Source: an uncultured Bacilli bacterium
GTDB taxonomy: Bacteria; Bacillota_I; Bacilli_A; RF39; UBA660
Length of the DNA stretch: 9,818 nucleotides
Reading direction: 5' to 3'
Assembly: GCA_947587115.1 (NCBI GenBank)
Contig: CANPXY010000043.1
Span: forward strand, 1-9,818
The notes beneath the pieces are model-generated. The model had not been told where the DNA came from, did not search any database, and saw only the letters and a program-made list of their open reading frames with translations. The position numbers were made by a program, and so were the translations under genes. This document shows, piece by piece, positions 5,876 through 9,818 of this stretch. Every line of letters starts with the position of its first letter. The first letter of the stretch is position 1.

Positions 5876-6822
5876 AAAAAGGTTATATGGGAATCGATAT
5901 CGGATCTATTTCGACTAAAGGAATCATCATCGATAGCAAACACAATATTTTAGCAAGCACCTATCTATGGACCAAAGGAAATCCCATCGAGGCCGTCAAA
6001 GAATTACTACATCATTTAGAAGCGCAACTGCTTAATCAGGATGTCCAAGTAGTATCGATCGGCACCACTGGCTCTGCCAGAAAACTCATTGGTACCATTT
6101 TAGGAGCAGCAATCATCAAAAATGAAATTACTGCTCACGCGGTTGGTACTCTATCTAGGCATCCTGAGGTCAAAACCATCTTCGAAATTGGAGGACAAGA
6201 TTCCAAAATCATCTTGATCGAAGATGGAATCGTCGTCGATTATGCGATGAACACCCTTTGTGCAGCTGGAACCGGATCCTTTTTATCGAGTCAAGCCAAA
6301 CGTCTCGACGTTCCCGTAGAAGAGTTTGGAAAAATTGCTCTAAAGAGTAAAAATCCAACAAAAATTGCTGCTCGCTGCACCGTCTTTGCGGAATCAGACT
6401 TAGTCCACAAAGCACAAATGGGTTATAAAAAAGAAGACATCATTGCAGGCCTATGTCGAAGTGTCGTCTTAAATTATCTTAACAACGTCGGAAAAGGCAA
6501 AAAAATAAAAGCCCCCATCATCTTTCAAGGAGGCGTCAGCAAAAACATTGGCGTCATACGTGCTTTTGAAGAAATTACCAATGAACCGATCATCGTCGAC
6601 GAACTTGGCCATTTGATGGGTGCCCTCGGTGTTGCCATTTTAGCGCAAAATACCAAAAAAGAAACCCCGTTCTCCTTTCAAATCGCCAACAACACATTTG
6701 AAACTACCGGAGTTGAATGTGAAAAGTGTCCGAATCACTGTGAAATCATCTGTGTAAGAAACAAAGGACAACTGATCGACGCTTGGGGAAACCGATGTGA
6801 ACGAGGAATGATTACAAACTAA
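5872..6822 (+). CDS. ATP-dependent activase of the BcrAD/BadFG (HgdC) family with Cys-rich tail
   Basis: The product has 316 residues and is an ASKHA-fold ATPase. Its homologues form a dimer that binds one [4Fe-4S] cluster and uses ATP hydrolysis to push an electron at very low potential into the partner dehydratase or reductase. Visible motifs are the phosphate loop IDIGSISTK (8-16), SIGTTGSARK (62-71), FEIGGQDSK (104-112), CAAGTGSF with C130, and ARCTVFAESD with C169. A QGGVSKN loop (219-225) and LGHLMGALG (245-253) follow. C130 and C169 keep the 39-residue spacing of the cluster ligands known in HgdC. Beyond the usual ~260-residue length there is a tail with C283, C286, C290, C294 and C309 (ECEKCPNHCEIIC ... 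WGNRCE), as in larger activases. AAAGGAG lies 8 nt before the ATG. It is the last gene of the operon and runs directly into a terminator. Confidence 0.93.
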   Translation: MKKGYMGIDIGSISTKGIIIDSKHNILASTYLWTKGNPIEAVKELLHHLEAQLLNQDVQVVSIGTTGSARKLIGTILGAAIIKNEITAHAVGTLSRHPEVKTIFEIGGQDSKIILIEDGIVVDYAMNTLCAAGTGSFLSSQAKRLDVPVEEFGKIALKSKNPTKIAARCTVFAESDLVHKAQMGYKKEDIIAGLCRSVVLNYLNNVGKGKKIKAPIIFQGGVSKNIGVIRAFEEITNEPIIVDELGHLMGALGVAILAQNTKKETPFSFQIANNTFETTGVECEKCPNHCEIICVRNKGQLIDAWGNRCERGMITN

Positions 6823-6849
6823 AAAAGTAAAATAACTTTACTTTTTTTT
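6822..6849. terminator. Bidirectional terminator between convergent operons
   Basis: A 10-bp stem AAAAAGTAAA/TTTACTTTTT (6822-6831 with 6837-6846, 5-nt loop) is flanked by T runs on both strands: three more T after it on the plus strand, and on the minus strand the A-rich arm extended by 6821 supplies the U-tract. It starts at the last base of the activase stop codon and lies 9 nt beyond the stop of the convergent gene. Confidence 0.82.
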
Positions 6850-6857
6850 CTTAAACA

Positions 6858-7244
6858 TTACATTAACATTTTTTGGTGTCCTGCAAATTCGGTACTATTA
6901 CAAGTATGATCGATCAGATGATGAAAGTCTTGCAAACGATAACTTTTTAAATATTTTTTAGCTTCGTGCGCCATATGACGGCGTTCTAAAGTCTTTCGAC
7001 TTTGAATTGGATAAGTTCCGTAGTGCTGAAATTCGTTTTCTACTTCTTGAATAAGCGTAAAGAAAAGATCAGTTTTGACAGTACTTTCAAATAATGCTCG
7101 ATGATGCGTTTGAACTTGATACTCTTGAAGTGTCTGTAAGATCACCTGCAAAACTTGTACATTGACCTCTTGATGTTGTTTACGCAAATAAAACAAAATA
7201 TAATAAGCTAACCCAATTACATCACAAGATTTATCATTTTTCAT
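6858..7244 (-). CDS. Small SocA/Panacea-like protein (tentative)
   Basis: The product has 128 residues, is soluble, with no signal peptide and a histidine- and glutamine-rich composition. The order of motifs resembles the Panacea (SocA, DUF4065) domain found in antitoxins and phage proteins: IGLAYYIL (10-17), then VNVQVLQVILQTLQEYQ (27-43) where the family has LqKLLYyaQ, then ALFESTVKTDLFFTLIQEV (50-68), and EFQHYGTYPI (71-80). The family's GPV motif is not preserved (FTLIQEV in its place), so this is a divergent member at best. No adjacent toxin-like gene is evident. The ATG at 7244 has AAGGGGG about 8 nt upstream. It starts 36 nt after the stop of the ABC-F gene and ends at a bidirectional terminator. 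It may be co-transcribed with the ABC-F gene or use a weak promoter in the gap. The gene is credible, while the family assignment is an inference. Confidence 0.6.
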   Translation of the reverse strand: MKNDKSCDVIGLAYYILFYLRKQHQEVNVQVLQVILQTLQEYQVQTHHRALFESTVKTDLFFTLIQEVENEFQHYGTYPIQSRKTLERRHMAHEAKKYLKSYRLQDFHHLIDHTCNSTEFAGHQKMLM

Positions 7245-7261
7245 TTTTATTTCCCCCTTAT

Positions 7262-7291
7262 TTTATAGCTGATTCCGATATTAATTTGTAA
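7262..7291 (-). promoter_or_regulatory. Possible promoter of the SocA/Panacea-like gene
   Basis: On the minus strand, TTACAA (7286-7291) and TATAAA (7262-7267) lie 18 nt apart in the short gap after the ABC-F gene. Transcription would start almost at the Shine-Dalgarno sequence, which makes it doubtful. Read-through from the ABC-F promoter is equally possible. Confidence 0.3.
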
Positions 7292-8873
7292 TCTCTCTTT
7301 GCTCTAAATACTCATCATACGTAAGACGACGATCGATCATACCACTTGGTAAAATCTCGATGATTCGGTTTGCAACCGTCTGATTTAATTCGTGGTCATG
7401 GGTTGCAAATAAAAGTTCACCCTCAAATTTTTCAAGACCTTTATTTAAAGATGTAATACTTTCCAAATCTAAATGGTTGGTCGGCTCATCCAAAATCAGA
7501 AAGTTTGGATTTTCAAGCATGCACTTACTCAACATGCAGCGTGCTTTTTCGCCTCCAGATAATACGGGAACTTTTTTGAAAACATCGTCTCCTGAAAAGA
7601 GCATGCGTCCTAAAAATCCTCGCAATACAGTTTCATCATCGACATGATAATAACGACCAATCCATTCCATAATGCTGATGTCATCTTTAAAATACTCGGT
7701 GTTATCTTGTGGAAGGTAACTTGGAACAATCGTCTTACCCCAGATCACTTCGCCACGATCCGGTTTGATTTCCCCCATCAAAATTTTAAATAAAGTTGTT
7801 TTGGCAATATCATCACTGCCAACAAAACTGATCTTATCACCCTTTAATACCATAAAAGAAACGTTATCCAACACCTTACGACCATCGATCGTCTTACTAA
7901 GATTTTTAACAGTCAAAATTTCTTTACCAGAAGGACGCTCAATCTTAAAATCAATATATGGATATTTTCTAGAAGAAGGAACAATTTCCTCCAACTCGAT
8001 CTTCTCTAACATTTTCTTTCTTGAAGTGGCCTGTTTGGACTTGGATGCGTTAGCGGAAAATCTAGCAATGAAGGCTTGCAATTCCTTGATCTTATCTTCT
8101 TTTTTCTTATTAGCTTCCTTCATCTGACGAAGAGCAAGTTGACTCGATTCATACCAAAAATCATAGTTGCCAATATAAAGTTTCATTTTATTATAATCGA
8201 TATCGACAATATGCGTACAAACTTTATTTAAAAAGTGACGATCGTGTGATACGACGATGACAGTATTATTAAAATTGATCAAAAATTCTTCCAGCCAACT
8301 AATTGCTCGAACATCCAAGTTGTTGGTTGGCTCATCCAACAAAAGAATATCTGGATTCCCAAAAAGAGCTTGTGCTAATAGCACTTTGACACGTTCTTTG
8401 ACGGGAATTTCTTTCATATATAACTGATGCATTTCGATTGGAATTCCCAAATTGTTCAATAACGTACTAGCTTCACTTTCGGCATCCCAACCGCCAAGTT
8501 CCGCAAATTCAGCTTCCAAATTCGCAAGTTTCATACCATCTTCTTCACTGAATTCACTCATCTGGTACATTTTTTCTTTTTCTTCCATGATCGCATATAG
8601 TCTTGTATTTCCCATGATGACTGTATCGATCACTTTTTGTTCATCATAAGCATAGTGATCCTGTTTCAAAACAGCGATACGTTCCCCTTTGGTCATCGTG
8701 ATCTCGCCCGAAGTGGTCTCGATCTCCGAAGCAAGTAGCTTTAAGAACGTCGACTTTCCACTTCCATTTGCACCAATCAAGCCATAACAATTCCCCGAAG
8801 TAAACTTCAGGTTCACGTCTTCGAACAACGTTCGTTTTCCAAATTTTAACGTCACATGACTTGCTTGTATCAT
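7281..8873 (-). CDS. ykpA: ABC-F family ATPase, YkpA/YbiT type
   Basis: The product has 530 residues with two ABC ATPase domains and no membrane segments, the ABC-F layout of ribosome-associated translation factors. Domain 1 has Walker A GANGSGKS (34-41), a degenerate signature MKEIPVKERVKVLLAQ (153-168) and Walker B ILLLDEPTNNLD (176-187) with H-switch SHD (209-211). The inter-domain linker (about 238-310) is charged and carries ARFSANASKSKQATSRKK (270-287), a strong mark of the YkpA/YbiT subgroup. Domain 2 has an altered Walker A GSDDIAKTT (352-360), signature LSGGEKAR (438-445), Walker B FLILDEPTNHLD (458-469) and THD (491-493). Length matches YkpA (~540). The ATG at 8873 was chosen because GGAGG lies 6 nt upstream. 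The frame extends further upstream, but that stretch holds the promoter. It is probably a housekeeping ribosome factor rather than a resistance determinant. Confidence 0.93.
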   Translation of the reverse strand: MIQASHVTLKFGKRTLFEDVNLKFTSGNCYGLIGANGSGKSTFLKLLASEIETTSGEITMTKGERIAVLKQDHYAYDEQKVIDTVIMGNTRLYAIMEEKEKMYQMSEFSEEDGMKLANLEAEFAELGGWDAESEASTLLNNLGIPIEMHQLYMKEIPVKERVKVLLAQALFGNPDILLLDEPTNNLDVRAISWLEEFLINFNNTVIVVSHDRHFLNKVCTHIVDIDYNKMKLYIGNYDFWYESSQLALRQMKEANKKKEDKIKELQAFIARFSANASKSKQATSRKKMLEKIELEEIVPSSRKYPYIDFKIERPSGKEILTVKNLSKTIDGRKVLDNVSFMVLKGDKISFVGSDDIAKTTLFKILMGEIKPDRGEVIWGKTIVPSYLPQDNTEYFKDDISIMEWIGRYYHVDDETVLRGFLGRMLFSGDDVFKKVPVLSGGEKARCMLSKCMLENPNFLILDEPTNHLDLESITSLNKGLEKFEGELLFATHDHELNQTVANRIIEILPSGMIDRRLTYDEYLEQREITN

Positions 8874-8895
8874 AACGTACCTCCGTGTAGTCATG

Positions 8896-8924
8896 ATTTT
8901 ATCATAAAATTCATTTATTTGCAA
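8896..8924 (-). promoter_or_regulatory. Sigma-A promoter of the ABC-F gene
   Basis: On the minus strand, TTGCAA (8919-8924), a 17-nt spacer and TAAAAT (8896-8901) preceded by TGA give a -35 plus an extended -10. Transcription would start near 8889, just upstream of the GGAGG of the ABC-F gene. Confidence 0.8.
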
Positions 8925-8934
8925 CCAGTTATAT

Positions 8935-8965
8935 AAAAAGAAACCAGCATTTAATCGCTAGTCTC
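8935..8965 (-). terminator. Intrinsic terminator overlapping the stop of the lipoprotein gene
   Basis: On the minus strand, GAGACTAGC pairs with GCTGGTTTC (9 bp with two G-T pairs, 8-nt loop), followed by five T. The TAG stop codon of the lipoprotein gene is within the 5' arm. Confidence 0.82.
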
Positions 8966-9674
8966 TAAAATTTTCATACCATTTTTTCAAACGATCTTTG
9001 ACTGTTCCCCCAGCTTCTACGATCTTTTCCCCTGCATTTTTAAAACTGTCCACCAAAGCATCCTTTCCTTCTTCAAGAGACTGATAGGTATCTGGATCCA
9101 TAGCATTTTTAATCTTTTCTTTTATCGTCGACGTCTGTTCTTTGATCCATGATGAAGCACTTTTATAGACGCGGCCGGTCGTCGTTTTGATACGTTCCTT
9201 GTAGCCTGGCAATTTATTTTCGATCTTGCCATCGATGGAATCAGCAATAGACAAAACCTTTTCTTTAGCTGTATCGCTCAACATATCAAACGTCATCCCG
9301 CCGATCGGTTGATCGTAGAAAAGGAAATCGACAATCGTCACAAAAGTATTCTTTAATTTCTGAGACATTCCCTCATTTACCACTGGTGTTGCAGTTGCTT
9401 GATCCACCTGTACTTCTACTTCCTGAAAATATTGAATAACCTCATCTTCATTCATAAGTGACACTTGCTCCTCTATAATATTATTTTGCTGCACTTCTTC
9501 TTCACTTACAACTACATTTTCCTGAACATCTGGATCTGTTTCCTCGACCTGTTCGTTTGTGGTATCCGCCTGAAGTTGATCAGATTCCTTGACGGAAACA
9601 GATTCTTCTTTTTTATCACAGCCAGTCATCAAAATAAGAGAAATGACCAGTACCCACACGATCAATCGTTTCAT
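8958..9674 (-). CDS. Predicted lipoprotein with helical C-terminal domain, unknown function
   Basis: The product has 238 residues. Residues 1-18 form a lipoprotein signal peptide (MKRLIVWVLVISLILMTG) with the lipid-bearing cysteine at 19. The lipobox is MTGC, with Met in place of the common Leu at -3. A long acidic, low-complexity linker (about 20-75) follows, then a helical domain (about 105-238) with conspicuous segments FVTIVDFLFYDQPIGGMTF (111-129), LPGYKERIKTTTGRVY (155-170) and a final basic amphipathic helix ending KKWYENFRD. I associate this C-terminal pattern with uncharacterised proteins of gut Firmicutes but know no function. The protein should sit on the outer face of the membrane. 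The start is set at the ATG at 9674, since the promoter -10 lies so close to the upstream in-frame ATG at 9692 that transcription would begin on it. The Shine-Dalgarno sequence is weak (GGTGG, 4 nt before the start). Confidence 0.85.
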   Translation of the reverse strand: MKRLIVWVLVISLILMTGCDKKEESVSVKESDQLQADTTNEQVEETDPDVQENVVVSEEEVQQNNIIEEQVSLMNEDEVIQYFQEVEVQVDQATATPVVNEGMSQKLKNTFVTIVDFLFYDQPIGGMTFDMLSDTAKEKVLSIADSIDGKIENKLPGYKERIKTTTGRVYKSASSWIKEQTSTIKEKIKNAMDPDTYQSLEEGKDALVDSFKNAGEKIVEAGGTVKDRLKKWYENFRD

Positions 9675-9697
9675 ACAACCACCACTTTTCATGGCAT

Positions 9698-9726
9698 ATT
9701 ATACTACAAAAGTGCTTTTTTTGCAA
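9698..9726 (-). promoter_or_regulatory. Sigma-A promoter of the lipoprotein gene
   Basis: On the minus strand, TTGCAA (9721-9726), a 17-nt spacer and a perfect TATAAT (9698-9703) are present. Transcription would start near 9691, which decides the lipoprotein start codon in favour of 9674. Confidence 0.85.
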
Positions 9727-9818
9727 CTTTAAACGCCTCCCTGATGTAGTAAACTAGATGTGGGAAAATACAAAATTATATAAAAAAAGAGAAAACACTC
9801 AAAAATTTAAAACTGTTA
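9727..9818. other. AT-rich intergenic tail without a supported gene
   Basis: The last ~90 bases hold no open reading frame, tRNA or clear terminator. The only structure is a direct repeat GATGT (9743-9747 and 9757-9761) enclosing the small palindrome TAGTAAACTA (9747-9756), 17 bp upstream of the lipoprotein -35 box. It might be a regulator site, but nothing identifies it. Confidence 0.4.

Noticed and set aside
6209..6415. Minus-strand frame inside the activase gene
   Set aside because: It is a shadow of the conserved Cys and ATP-binding region on the other strand.
7765..8649. Plus-strand frames at 7765-8127 and 8452-8649 inside the ABC-F gene
   Set aside because: They are antisense to strongly conserved ABC motifs and are serine- and leucine-rich, as expected for reverse reading of such genes.
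8874..8924. N-terminal extension of the ABC-F protein by 17 residues
   Set aside because: The extension overlaps the promoter, and GGAGG sits 6 nt before the internal ATG at 8873, where family members begin.
9610..9726. Short minus-strand frame beginning TTG with GGGAGG upstream, overlapping the lipoprotein start in another frame
   Set aside because: Its start lies within the -35 box of the lipoprotein promoter, so it would not be on that transcript, and the peptide has no recognisable features.
1..9818. Mobile elements, integrase sites, CRISPR arrays or riboswitches
   Set aside because: No transposase or integrase, no flanking long repeats, no spaced repeat array and no recognisable riboswitch core were found by reading. 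Gene content and composition look uniform.

Overview
The window looks like chromosome from a low-GC Gram-positive bacterium of the Firmicutes/Bacilli type, possibly an uncultured gut lineage. The evidence is AT-rich DNA, strong AGGAGG-type ribosome binding sites, sigma-A promoters, many short hairpin-plus-U-tract terminators, and protein families typical of that group. TGA is used as a stop and Trp is TGG, so the code is the standard bacterial one, not the mycoplasma code. I see no mobile element, phage gene or CRISPR array. Coding density is high and several terminators overlap stop codons.

Left block (1-3721, minus strand). Two single tRNA genes, Gly(GCC) and Cys(GCA), each have their own signals and flank a small all-helical, ferritin-like protein gene. 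Upstream lie a three-repeat LysM protein without a signal peptide, a large membrane-anchored extracytoplasmic protein of unknown function, and a two-gene unit made of a membrane-anchored thioredoxin-like protein (CGFC) followed by a bacterial PH-domain-like protein.

Centre (3868-6822, plus strand, divergent from the thioredoxin unit). This is a tight three-gene operon of the 2-hydroxyacyl-CoA dehydratase / benzoyl-CoA reductase superfamily. It encodes a DUF2229-like subunit, a second HgdB-like subunit and an ASKHA-type ATPase activase with a [4Fe-4S] cluster site. The genes overlap by 23 and 4 nt. No CoA transferase, acyl-CoA dehydrogenase or electron-transfer flavoprotein is nearby, so the system is an orphan of unknown substrate. 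It is the most interesting item here: an ATP-driven low-potential electron-transfer machine with two paralogous putative Fe-S subunits and a Cys-rich tail on the activase. It ends in a bidirectional terminator.

Right block (6858-9674, minus strand). A small SocA/Panacea-like protein gene lies downstream of a YkpA/YbiT-type ABC-F ATPase gene, and upstream of both is a lipoprotein gene with a helical, lysine-rich C-terminal half. The ABC-F and lipoprotein promoters share the same -35 hexamer (TTGCAA) and a 17-nt spacer. The last ~90 bases hold no gene that I can support.
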